Below are positions 43,316 to 51,082 of a stretch of DNA of 64,000 nucleotides, piece after piece. The position numbers and the translations under genes were made by a program. The stretch's first letter is position 1; the number at the start of each line of letters is the position of its first letter. The notes beneath the pieces are model-generated. The model saw only the letters and a list, made by a program, of their open reading frames with translations, made no database searches and was not told where the DNA came from. The stretch covers positions 384,372-448,371 of the forward strand of contig NZ_KQ236743.1 in the NCBI RefSeq assembly GCF_001185345.1, read 5' to 3'. Origin of the DNA: Dorea sp. D27. Lineage in GTDB: Bacteria; Bacillota; Clostridia; Lachnospirales; Lachnospiraceae.

Positions 43316-43360
43316 CATGTAGTATAAGACTTCGGTCTCACCGCACGTGGAGACGGTTGT
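43316..43360 (+). repeat. attachment site E: array right end, joined to old rlmD tail
   Basis: Left half CATGTAGTATAAGAC at 43316, core GTGGAGACGGTTGT at 43347. Unlike B-D, the right side is not the 155-bp unit but continues in frame into an rlmD tail. This makes it the junction with the original target. Confidence 0.82.
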
Positions 43361-43655
43361 CAAATTATCCATCAAAAGAGATACACCGAAAATTGAGGTT
43401 GCAATACAACCATCCAATGTGAGTAATTACACGCCAGAGGAAAAGGCTACTTATTTAAATATCTAGCAGTATATCAAGGATAGATATAGCGTGAATGTGC
43501 ATACCAGTTATATTGCCCAGGTTAAGCGGATGTGTAGGCTTGATGTGGGTGAGAACTATAATAAATCTAAGAAGGAAAAAGCAGATGTGAAGCAGTGTCC
43601 GCCGGAGAAGATGGAATATATCAAAGATTCGCTGAAATATTTTAAACTTTTGTAA
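43338..43655 (+). pseudogene. displaced rlmD C-terminal tail, decayed
   Basis: Reads S-P-H-V-E-T-V-V-K-L-S-I-K-R-D and on through a ~100-codon tail homologous to the extension of intact rlmD (shared V-G-E-N-Y-N, C-P-x-E-K, S-L-K-Y-F). One TAG interrupts it at about codon 41. No start codon. I infer this was the 3' end of rlmD before cassettes and element inserted, then decayed once replaced. Confidence 0.85.
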
Positions 43656-43728
43656 GAAGCATATATGTGTAAAGAATTAGAAGATAGTAGAAACGATATA
43701 GAATTAAGAAATTATGGAGGATCAAATA

Positions 43729-45483
43729 ATGGCTTATGAAACACCTTTAACGATATTTGAGGTTATGAGGGATATTTCTAATAATAAGTATGTGCTACCC
43801 TCAATTCAAAGAGAATACGTATGGGATACTACACAGATAGAAACATTATTTGATAGTATAATGCAGGACTACCCTATTGGAGCATTCCTTTTTTGGGAAA
43901 TCAATAAAGATAGGCTTGGGGATTATGATTTTTATGAATTTCTTAAAAACTATCATGAAAAGACTTCTACTCATAATAAAAAGGCTAACCTTAAAGGAGA
44001 AGACCGGGTGACAGCAGTTCTTGATGGACAGCAACGTTTAACTTCCATGTATATAGGGTTGAAAGGTTCTTATGCATACAGGCTAAAAAACAAGCAAAGA
44101 ACAAACGCTAATGCTTATCCTATAAGAAAATTGTATTTAAATTTAATTTCAAAGGCGAAAGATAGTAGTAATAAATATGATTTTCAGTTCTTGACATGTG
44201 ATGATGCAATACATACCAATGAAGAATATTGGTTTGAAGTTGGTTGCATTTTAGATATGGAAGATTTGGGCGATGTAGCTACCTATGTGACTGATAATAT
44301 AAGTTATTCCGAAGACCATCAGTATTCAAGAGAGCAGGCTAAGTTTGCCACAAATACACTTTCACAGTTACATAAGGTGGTTCATACATCTCGTACTTTG
44401 AGTTATTATAAGGAAAAATCAACAGAGCTGGACAAAGTTTTAAATATTTTCATCCGTGTAAATAGTGGTGGTACAGTGCTTACATATTCAGACCTTTTAC
44501 TTTCGATTGCATCTGCACAATGGGAGAATCATGATGCAAGAGAGGAAATAATTGAATTTGTTGATGATGTAAATTCAATTGGTGGGGGATTTAGAATTAA
44601 TAAGGATTTTGTATTGAAAGCAGCACTTGTCCTTACTGATTTTTCTGATATAGCATTTAAGGTGGATAATTTTAATAAGTCCAACATGATGAAGATTGAG
44701 TTAAATTGGGATAACATCAAAAGGTCAATTAAGCAGACGGTCAATCTTATATCCTCGTTTGGCTATTCAGGAGAAACATTAGGTTCTAATAATGCACTCA
44801 TTCCAATAGCATATTATTTAATGAGTATTGGAATGCCGGATAATTTTGTTGATTCAAATTCGACTAAAGACAATCGAAATAAGATTAAGAAATGGCTTGT
44901 TTTATCATTGCTTAAAAAGACGTTCAGTGGTCAGCCAGATAATGTAATTCGACCAATTCGTGAAATTATTAGAGAAAATAAAGTTTTAGATTATCCAATT
45001 GATAAAATCATTGAAAAGTTTAAAGGTACAAATAAGTCCATTCAGTTTACAGAGGATGACATTGATGAATATTTGTTGAAGTTAAAATATGGTATAAAAG
45101 AAACTTTATCAACGCTTATGCTTTTGTATCCTTCGTTAGATTTCAGTAATAAATTTCATGTAGACCATATGTATCCGAAGAGCAAGTTTAAGAAGAGTTA
45201 TCTTAGGAAGATAGGGGTACCGGAAGATAAATTGGATAAATATATTAATACAATAAATGATATCAGTAATTTGCAGCTTCTTGCAGCACAACTGAATGAA
45301 GAGAAACTAAACACAGATTTTGATGAATGGTTTAACAAGCAGTATAAGAATGAAAGTGAAAAGATTCAATATAGAAAAATAAACTATCTTCCAGAAATGG
45401 ATTATAGTTATGCTAATTTCTTGGAAGTTATGGATGAACGAAGAAAGCTTATGAAAGCTGAACTGGTAAAGATACTTCTATAA
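43729..45483 (+). CDS. GmrSD-type DUF262/DUF1524 nuclease
   Basis: 584 residues from ATG 43729 (GGAGG 8 bp upstream). N-terminal DUF262: S-I-Q-R-E-Y-V-W-D and L-D-G-Q-Q-R-L-T-S, the nucleotide-binding site. C-terminal DUF1524 with the His-Me finger V-D-H-M-Y-P-K-S. Related to GmrSD, which cuts DNA carrying modified cytosine, and to other DUF262 antiphage enzymes such as SspE and BrxU. Single fused chain. It sits 73 bp beyond the old rlmD tail, so outside the cassette array though equally AT-rich. Confidence 0.88.
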   Translation: MAYETPLTIFEVMRDISNNKYVLPSIQREYVWDTTQIETLFDSIMQDYPIGAFLFWEINKDRLGDYDFYEFLKNYHEKTSTHNKKANLKGEDRVTAVLDGQQRLTSMYIGLKGSYAYRLKNKQRTNANAYPIRKLYLNLISKAKDSSNKYDFQFLTCDDAIHTNEEYWFEVGCILDMEDLGDVATYVTDNISYSEDHQYSREQAKFATNTLSQLHKVVHTSRTLSYYKEKSTELDKVLNIFIRVNSGGTVLTYSDLLLSIASAQWENHDAREEIIEFVDDVNSIGGGFRINKDFVLKAALVLTDFSDIAFKVDNFNKSNMMKIELNWDNIKRSIKQTVNLISSFGYSGETLGSNNALIPIAYYLMSIGMPDNFVDSNSTKDNRNKIKKWLVLSLLKKTFSGQPDNVIRPIREIIRENKVLDYPIDKIIEKFKGTNKSIQFTEDDIDEYLLKLKYGIKETLSTLMLLYPSLDFSNKFHVDHMYPKSKFKKSYLRKIGVPEDKLDKYINTINDISNLQLLAAQLNEEKLNTDFDEWFNKQYKNESEKIQYRKINYLPEMDYSYANFLEVMDERRKLMKAELVKILL

Positions 45484-45576
45484 TTGAGGGCTTTGTTTCT
45501 AACATGAACAAATAATATATACTTTCAACAAGAAATGGTATATTAAGGATAAGTATAAATAACAGACTTTATAAAT

Positions 45577-45612
45577 AGAACCAGACAACTTAATTGTCGG
45601 GTTCTGTTTTTT
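45577..45612 (+). terminator. intrinsic terminator after the GmrSD-type gene
   Basis: AGAACC-A-GACAA (45577-45588) pairs with TTGTC-G-GGTTCT (45594-45605), followed by a run of seven T. Confidence 0.8.
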
Positions 45613-45661
45613 TAGATAGCAATCATTCAGATTGCCGAGAGGAATAAGTAAATCAGTACAT

Positions 45662-45965
45662 CTAATCATTATTTTCATCTAATAAAATTTTAAGTGATTT
45701 TATCACATCTGTTATAATTTTCAATTCGTGTGGTTTACATGAACTGAGAATATCACTGATTTCATTTGTCATTATTGTTCTGTTCACTTGGTGAGCATTG
45801 AAAAGAAGAGCATCCGTCGAAACAGATAAAGAATCGTCTATTTTAACCAGCACAGCAAGGCTTAACTTGGTGTTTCTGTTTCTATATGGCTCATATGGGT
45901 TGCAGAGATTCTTACCATATCAGTAAGTTGTTTTTGTGACAGACTGTATGCTTTTCTGTATTTAC
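45662..45965 (-). pseudogene. XRE-family regulator, frameshifted remnant
   Basis: On the reverse strand a helix-turn-helix is legible: S-L-S-Q-K-Q-L-T-D-M-V-R-I-S-A-T-H-M-S-H-I-E. The frame then meets a stop in TTAAGC; shifting by one base restores S-L-A-V-L-V-K-I-D-D-S-L-S-V-S-T-D-A-L-L-F, the usual continuation, to the end at 45662. No start codon. A decayed Xre-type repressor, 1-bp frameshift. Confidence 0.65.
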
Positions 45966-46522
45966 ACTGTTTTATTTAAGCATTTTTTTAAAATTCCCTG
46001 AACCTAAAGACAAATTCACTGAGGAAATTATTGAAATTTCTAAGAAAATATGTAGTACCTAATTTTCTTGCTGCTCAATCATTTTCTTAACCATATAACC
46101 ACCAACTGAAACAGACAATACAGGAAATGCCACTCAAGTTGAATCTATAACATACAATAAGAATCGCTATAATTTTTACGATTATTTTTCGACAGATAAC
46201 GATACTTGGTATGTACAAGACTAATCCGCGGGAGCAAAGCCCCAAGACGCAGCTCTTTCGCCTATCCCTTACTATAATAAAAATAAGCATATAGTCAATA
46301 GTTTTAATTGACTATATGCTTAGTGCACTAGCCGTAGAGTAACATCTACGGCTTTTATTCTTGCACGTAATTGTTCAACGATAGCCATACTTCTTATAAA
46401 GTAATAAAATAATACGAATGGCTTTTGAGCGGGCCGCCCAAAGCCCTAATAGTGTCCTTGTCATAGACAGTTTATCCTAAATGTAGTAAACTGAACTCAC
46501 TAGAAAACAGAATTTTGGAGGA
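45966..46522. other. decayed intergenic DNA with a 15-bp inverted repeat and a terminator
   Basis: No intact gene seen. A perfect 15-bp inverted repeat lies at 46285-46321 (AAGCATATAGTCAAT, 7-nt loop). A reverse-strand promoter-like TTGACT/TATAGT pair overlaps it. A terminator follows at 46330-46357. The reverse-strand open frame at 46087-46290 has no support. Confidence 0.55.
46330..46357 (+). terminator. intrinsic terminator
   Basis: AGCCGTAGA (46330-46338) pairs with TCTACGGCT (46345-46353), 6-nt loop, then TTTAT. The gene it once ended is not identifiable. Confidence 0.6.
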
Positions 46523-47134
46523 ATGGATGTGGGGAAAAAGACGGAACAGTCACAAAAAGTATATAATAAGATGGCGTGGGAATATGATAATGCCCCGGAG
46601 GGAAATTATACAAGGCCCCATAAAAATGAAATCATTAAAAAGGCTGCAATCGGGGATGGGGATAATATCCTGGACGTTGCCTGCGGTAATGGGTATCTGC
46701 TCGGAGAACTTTCCAAAAAGGCTAGAGTCAATGCATTTGGCATTGACATTTCGGAGAGCATGATTGCCGTTGCCAGAGAAAGATATCCGGATTGTACTTT
46801 CGCAGTGAGTCCCTGCACCCCTCTCGGTTTTGAAAACGAGAGTATGGATGTCATAACGGTATCCTGCGCCTTCCATCATTTTGAGACGCCCCAGGTGTTT
46901 GCCAATGAATGTATGCGGGTCTTAAAGAAAAATGGAAGAGTCTTTATTGCCGAACCGAATTTCTCGCCCGTGGTACGGTGGCTCGCCAATGTGGTGGTGT
47001 ATCCAATTTCAAAAACGGGCGACGTGAGAGTGTATGATCAAAAAGAAATTCGGTTATTCTTTGAACTGGCTGGATTTACTGATATGGAATCGTACACGAC
47101 AGGCAGCGTGTTATTTTTCACAGCAGGAAAATGA
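46523..47134 (+). CDS. class I SAM-dependent methyltransferase
   Basis: 203 residues. Motif I I-L-D-V-A-C-G-N-G-Y (about residue 48), acidic F-G-I-D-I-S, motif IV-like F-H-H-F-E-T-P, then V-L-K-K-N-G-R-V. UbiE/Methyltransf_11 type; substrate unknown. ATG 46523 with TTTGGAGGAATGG is chosen; a frame-shifted ATG at 46515 is a shadow. It precedes two DUF3795 genes in the same direction. Confidence 0.85.
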   Translation: MDVGKKTEQSQKVYNKMAWEYDNAPEGNYTRPHKNEIIKKAAIGDGDNILDVACGNGYLLGELSKKARVNAFGIDISESMIAVARERYPDCTFAVSPCTPLGFENESMDVITVSCAFHHFETPQVFANECMRVLKKNGRVFIAEPNFSPVVRWLANVVVYPISKTGDVRVYDQKEIRLFFELAGFTDMESYTTGSVLFFTAGK

Positions 47135-47178
47135 ATGCCATTTTGCCAGACGTAAAATGGGAATAGGAGCGATTGGAT

Positions 47179-47586
47179 ATGAAGATGCCAGAAAAGATAG
47201 AACCAGCCATGTTTGCGCCCTGCGGGATGAACTGTCTCGTTTGTTATAAGCACTGCTATCATAAAAAGCCATGTGCAGGATGTTTGAAATGTGACATGGG
47301 AAAACCGGAGCACTGTAGAAAGTGCAGGATAAAAGATTGTGTGACAAAGCAGCAGATTACATATTGTTTTGAATGTACCGAATATCCGTGTAAGCAGATA
47401 ACGCGGTTGGAGAAAAGTTATAATACCCGTTATCGTGCCAGCCTGACGGAAAACAGCCGGATGGTTAAGGATTATGGGCTGGCCGCATTTTTAGAACGGC
47501 AAAAAGAGAGGTATACGTGTCCGGAATGTGGTGGGATTATATCAATCCATGATGCGGAGTGCAGCGAGTGCCAGTATAAAGTGTAA
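47179..47586 (+). CDS. DUF3795 cysteine-rich protein
   Basis: 135 residues with many cysteines. Opening F-A-P-C-G-M-N-C-L-V-C and later C-A-G-C, C-R-K-C, C-F-E-C-T-E-Y-P-C mark DUF3795. The C-terminus has an added zinc ribbon (C-P-E-C-G and C-S-E-C). Likely metal binding; function unknown. ATG 47179 follows TAGGAG. Probably co-transcribed with the second DUF3795 gene. Confidence 0.8.
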   Translation: MKMPEKIEPAMFAPCGMNCLVCYKHCYHKKPCAGCLKCDMGKPEHCRKCRIKDCVTKQQITYCFECTEYPCKQITRLEKSYNTRYRASLTENSRMVKDYGLAAFLERQKERYTCPECGGIISIHDAECSECQYKV

Positions 47587-47595
47587 TGAGGAGAA

Positions 47596-47904
47596 ATGAA
47601 TATGGAAAAAAAGATGAGCTGCTGCGGTATGATATGCTCTGATTGTGAGTATTATCCAGCAGAGTGCCGGGGATGCCGGGAGATAAAAGGAAAGGTATAC
47701 TGGCTGGAGTACACGGGGGAAAGCTGCTGTGATATTTTTGAATGCTGTAATAATCAAAGAAAATACGAGCATTGCGGACAGTGTGCGGAATTGCCATGCG
47801 GCCGCTATGAGCGTGATGACCCGACAAAAACACCGGAAGAAAATGCGGCCGATTATAATATGCAGATGAATAATTTAAGTTCTGGAGGCCGGGGAAAAGA
47901 ATAA
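47596..47904 (+). CDS. DUF3795 cysteine-rich protein, short form
   Basis: 102 residues: C-C-G-M-I-C-S-D-C, C-R-G-C and C-A-E-L-P-C-G-R-Y. A second, shorter DUF3795 protein 9 bp after the first, suggesting a functional pair. GAGGAG precedes the ATG. The next gene, an EFR1 ferredoxin, begins 16 bp later, hinting at a redox or metal context. Confidence 0.82.
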   Translation: MNMEKKMSCCGMICSDCEYYPAECRGCREIKGKVYWLEYTGESCCDIFECCNNQRKYEHCGQCAELPCGRYERDDPTKTPEENAADYNMQMNNLSSGGRGKE

Positions 47905-47920
47905 AGGAAGAAGGTTTTGG

Positions 47921-48706
47921 ATGGTTGGTATATATTTCAGCGGTACAGGTAATACAAAATTCTGTGTGGAGAAGTTTTTAACCTGTTATGAAGGCAGAGC
48001 AGAGGCATTTCCCATTGAAGACGTGCAGGCAGCCGCCGCGGTAAAGCAAAACGAAGAAATCGTATTCGCGTATCCGGTATATTTTAGCAATCTGCCGAAA
48101 ATAGTGTACGATTTTATAGACAGCAATCAATCAATATTTTCAGGAAAGAAGATATTCATTATTGCGACCATGGGATTATTCAGTGGGGATGGAGCGGGGT
48201 GTTCTGCAAGGCTGCTTGCAAAATGCGGAGCTTGTATTTCAGGCGGGCTTCATCTGAAAATGCCGGATTGTATCGGGGATGAAAAGGCGCTGAAAAGAAC
48301 GAAGGAACAAAATCATCTTCTTGTAAAAGAAGCGGAGAATAAGATAAAGAAAGCAGCAGAGAGTCTAAAGCAAGGCACGCCTGTGAGGGAAGGACTTGGC
48401 TTTTGGTATCATATGGCAGGCTTATTCGGTCAGAGATTGTACTTTTATAATAAGACTAAGAAGTATACGGATAAGCTGCATATTGACAGAGAGAAATGCA
48501 TCGGGTGCGGAATATGCGTATCCGCCTGTCCGATGGAGAATATATCACTACAGTCGAAAAAAGCCCGGCAGCAAGGAAAATGCACCATGTGCTACCGGTG
48601 CGTGAATCATTGCCCAAAGCAGGCAATTACGCTGTTGGGTAAGAAGCTGTATGAACAATGCTCAATAGAGAAATATATAGAAGGAGACGAGCAATGCTGG
48701 AGTTAA
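47921..48706 (+). CDS. EFR1 family flavodoxin-ferredoxin fusion
   Basis: 261 residues. N-terminal flavodoxin-like domain with Y-F-S-G-T-G-N-T-K as FMN loop; C-terminal 2[4Fe-4S] ferredoxin with C-I-G-C-G-I-C-V-S-A-C-P and C-T-M-C-Y-R-C-V-N-H-C-P (all eight Cys present). An electron-transfer protein in the cytoplasm. Last 13 bp overlap the start of a GNAT relic, so it was once coupled to that gene. Confidence 0.9.
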   Translation: MVGIYFSGTGNTKFCVEKFLTCYEGRAEAFPIEDVQAAAAVKQNEEIVFAYPVYFSNLPKIVYDFIDSNQSIFSGKKIFIIATMGLFSGDGAGCSARLLAKCGACISGGLHLKMPDCIGDEKALKRTKEQNHLLVKEAENKIKKAAESLKQGTPVREGLGFWYHMAGLFGQRLYFYNKTKKYTDKLHIDREKCIGCGICVSACPMENISLQSKKARQQGKCTMCYRCVNHCPKQAITLLGKKLYEQCSIEKYIEGDEQCWS

Positions 48707-49054
48707 GATTACTAAAGGACAGTGATATTCCGCTGGTAGAGACCTGACTGAATTAAGAGCACGTGAAGAGGTGATATGAAATTCCCCATCTCGGTGTTAC
48801 GATTGAAGAGTGGATGAACGAGATAAAGGAGCGCAATGGGGAATTTCAATGGTTAACATACCTCATTGTAATGTGGCGGAGGACTAGGTAAAAATATGGT
48901 TTCCCTGCTTGTTGATAAAATCTTTGCTTTCCCGGATGCCCTTAGGATTACCGCCGATATCGATGAGAATAACAAGGCATCTGAAAGAACATTATTATCC
49001 TGCGGTTTTGAGCTGGCTGATTCTGAAAAAAGCCGTTATGTGATACAGAAATAA
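48694..49054 (+). pseudogene. GNAT acetyltransferase, inactivated
   Basis: ATG 48694 behind AAGGAGACG opens M-L-E-L-R-L-L-K-D-S-D-I-P-L-V-E-T, then two in-frame stops (TGA, TAA) and a third appear. Past them V-T-I-E-E-W-M-N-E-I-K-E-R is legible. A later segment in another register (G-L-G-K-N-M-V, then A-S-E-R-T-L-L-S-C-G-F) is the GNAT C-terminus ending at 49054. The central acetyl-CoA region is deleted. Multiple lesions, so dead. Confidence 0.75.
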
Positions 49055-49060
49055 CGATAG

Positions 49061-49537
49061 TTACAGCCATTTTGCCGCCCAGTCCGAAAGCTCCTTGCCG
49101 GATACGCTTACGGGAAAGCATTTGCCGTCTGATACTTTTGCATCGGGTGCAAGAGCTGCCATGTTTCTGCCGGAACTGCCCATGCCGCTTCCGCCGGATG
49201 TTGCGAAAGGGATAACGGACTTGCCGCTGAAATCACAGGATTCCATGAAAGTGTCGATGATAGACGGTTCTCTGTACCACCAGATCGGGAATCCGACGAA
49301 TATGACATCATACTGTGCCATATCTGTTATTTTAGTACGCATTGCCGGACGGCAGCTTCGGTCATTCATTTCGATGGAACTTCTGCTGTTTCTGTTCTGC
49401 CAGTCCAGATCTGCATCTGTGTAAGGTGTCTCTGGCTGAATTTCAAACATATCTGCTCCAATCTCATCTGCCAGCCTTTCTGCCAGTCTTTTTGTTACAC
49501 CACTTGCGCTAAAGTACGCCACTAATGATTTGCTCAT
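49061..49537 (-). CDS. flavodoxin family protein
   Basis: 158 residues. FMN phosphate loop A-Y-F-S-A-S-G-V-T-K, ring contacts V-G-F-P-I-W-W-Y and F-A-T-S-G-G-S-G-M-G. This is the flavodoxin_4 type often induced with aldo/keto reductases or alcohol dehydrogenases. AAGGAGGATT precedes the ATG. Its promoter has the 19-bp spacer and dyad of a MerR-regulated gene. Convergent with the GNAT relic. Confidence 0.88.
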   Translation of the reverse strand: MSKSLVAYFSASGVTKRLAERLADEIGADMFEIQPETPYTDADLDWQNRNSRSSIEMNDRSCRPAMRTKITDMAQYDVIFVGFPIWWYREPSIIDTFMESCDFSGKSVIPFATSGGSGMGSSGRNMAALAPDAKVSDGKCFPVSVSGKELSDWAAKWL

Positions 49538-49593
49538 AAGAATCCTCCTTGTATTGTAACGTTGGTTGCGGTTATTCCGCTGTCTACAAGTTG

Positions 49594-49624
49594 AATATAC
49601 AACTTGAAGTTCACTTCAAGTCAA
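49594..49624 (-). promoter_or_regulatory. MerR-type promoter of the flavodoxin gene
   Basis: On the reverse strand TTGACT (49624-49619) and TATATT (49599-49594) are 19 bp apart, the long spacer typical of MerR-activated promoters. It is filled by the dyad CTTGAAGT-N2-ACTTCAAG (49603-49620). The layout resembles AdhR/YraB-type aldehyde-responsive control. No MerR gene is in the window. Confidence 0.7.
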
Positions 49625-49659
49625 TAGGAATTTTGAAAATTGTAGTAAAATGTAATAGT

Positions 49660-51082
49660 TAATTCTTGATTCACCATTTAAATTCGTGATTGACGATTTT
49701 ACTCTTACACGGAATATGCTATGGTTATATTGGCTAGTGGATTCCTCTGGAAAAGGACTGAATGATGGACTCTCTTTTGCTGCAATCGCTCGAAAGATAG
49801 ACAAGCATCCCAGCACCATTGCAAAGGAAGTGAAGAAATACCGTACCTTCCAAAAGCGGGAAACGGATCCAAGGCATCCTCTCCGGTGTGCGAGATTTAA
49901 AGAATGTTCCCTACGCTTCCTTTGTGACAAGCCCAATTGTGTGAAAGTCTGCAAATACTGTTTTGATACCCGGCTCCAGATCCCCATATGCTATCCCTTA
50001 TGCCCGGAGTACATGGAACCGCGATGTCCTGCCATTACGAAGGCGCCGTACGTATGCAATCACTGTGCCAGGATTAGAACCTGTAACAAAAACAAAGCCT
50101 TCTATATGGCTCAGAATGCAGATGAATCCTCACATGGGCTGCTGGTATCCTGCCGTTCCGGTATTAATCAGCATCCTGCCGATATTGCCTTGCTTGATGA
50201 TTTGATCTCTCCCTTGCTAAAAAAGGGGCAGTCTCTTGCACATATTTATGCCTTTCATGGACATGAAATCCCTTGTAGCCGTAAAACGCTATATAACTAC
50301 ATTGATCAAGGCATATTTACCGCCAGGAACATAGATATGCGGCGGAAAGTACGTTATAAATGCAAGCCACGCAAAAAAGGAACCCGGGTCAGCCTTGCCG
50401 CCAAGGAATTCCGGATGGGCAGGACCTATGAAGACTTCCAAAAATATATGAAGGCCCACCCTCAGTCCCCTGTCGTTGAGCTTGATACGGTGGAAGGGGG
50501 ACGTGATAACAGCAGACAGGCTTTTATGACAATGCTCTTTCGGAACTGTTCCCTGATGTTGATTTTCGTTCTGGAAGAAAAAACACAAGACCATGTGATT
50601 GAAGTGCTTGATACGCTAAGTGAAAAACTGGGAATCGAAACATTTCGAGAGCTTTTCCCCGTCATCCTGACCGACAACGGGATCGAATTTCAATTTCCAG
50701 TGCGCATGGAATGTGATAAGGCTGGTGAAATCAGGACAAGAATGTTTTATTGCAATCCGAATGCCTCCCGGCAGAAAGGGATGCTTGAAAAGAACCACGA
50801 ATACATTCGTTATGTGATTCCTAAGGGAGAAAGTTTGGATTTATATGACCAGGCTGATGCTGAGCTCCTTATGAATCATATCAACAGCGAAGCAAGAGAC
50901 AGCCTGAATGGATGCACCCCATTCAGACTGTCTGAGCTTCTCCTGGACAGCAAGCTTCATAAGCTGCTCAGGTTAAAAGAGATCCGACCGGATCAAGTAT
51001 CTTTGAAGTCATCGTTGCTAAAAAAATAGAGCCATGACCAGGACGGAATCCACCACCGAATTTAATCTTACATAAAGAATTA
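49660..51082 (+). mobile_element. IS30-family insertion sequence
   Basis: Transposase gene with candidate imperfect ends: TAATTCTT at 49660 and its complement AAGAATTA at 51075-51082, with TTAAATTCG also repeated inward at both ends. The right end reaches the stop codon of the alcohol dehydrogenase gene. Target duplication not resolved. Confidence 0.7.
49686..51029 (+). CDS. IS30 family transposase
   Basis: 447 residues from GTG 49686; ATG 49716 is an alternative. N-terminal helix-turn-helix S-F-A-A-I-A-R-K-I-D-K-H-P-S-T-I-A-K-E. A Cys-rich middle. DDE catalytic core: E-L-D-T-V-E-G (first Asp), I-L-T-D-N-G-I-E-F (second Asp), K-N-H-E-Y-I-R (Glu side). Frame uninterrupted, so possibly active. 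It lies between the flavodoxin promoter and the dehydrogenase 3' end. Confidence 0.9.
   Translation: MIDDFTLTRNMLWLYWLVDSSGKGLNDGLSFAAIARKIDKHPSTIAKEVKKYRTFQKRETDPRHPLRCARFKECSLRFLCDKPNCVKVCKYCFDTRLQIPICYPLCPEYMEPRCPAITKAPYVCNHCARIRTCNKNKAFYMAQNADESSHGLLVSCRSGINQHPADIALLDDLISPLLKKGQSLAHIYAFHGHEIPCSRKTLYNYIDQGIFTARNIDMRRKVRYKCKPRKKGTRVSLAAKEFRMGRTYEDFQKYMKAHPQSPVVELDTVEGGRDNSRQAFMTMLFRNCSLMLIFVLEEKTQDHVIEVLDTLSEKLGIETFRELFPVILTDNGIEFQFPVRMECDKAGEIRTRMFYCNPNASRQKGMLEKNHEYIRYVIPKGESLDLYDQADAELLMNHINSEARDSLNGCTPFRLSELLLDSKLHKLLRLKEIRPDQVSLKSSLLKK

Larger units (their letters stand above)
33233..43347. mobile_element. array of four defence-like gene cassettes between rlmD-derived sites
   Basis: Four units (33233-35342, 35342-37049, 37049-41173, 41173-43347) share one design: right half-site, cargo, left half-site ending at the next core. 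Cores are GTKGARACC/NGT and all preserve the codons for V-E-T. The left halves begin exactly 31 bp before the core in all four sites B-E; the right unit is 154-156 bp in A, B and D and diverged in C. No unit encodes its own recombinase. Cargo: P-loop ATPase, AlbA_2 protein, RT pair, methyltransferase plus TIR/Mrr protein. Confidence 0.75.

Noticed and set aside
37018..43360. CRISPR array interpretation of the spaced repeats
   Set aside because: Repeats are 1.7-4.1 kb apart with genes between them, and the short GGCAAAA and GGGGTAA motifs lack spacer-repeat structure and cas genes.
46087..46290. 67-codon reverse-strand frame
   Set aside because: Low-complexity Ile/Cys sequence without a ribosome site or family resemblance, overlapping a hairpin region.
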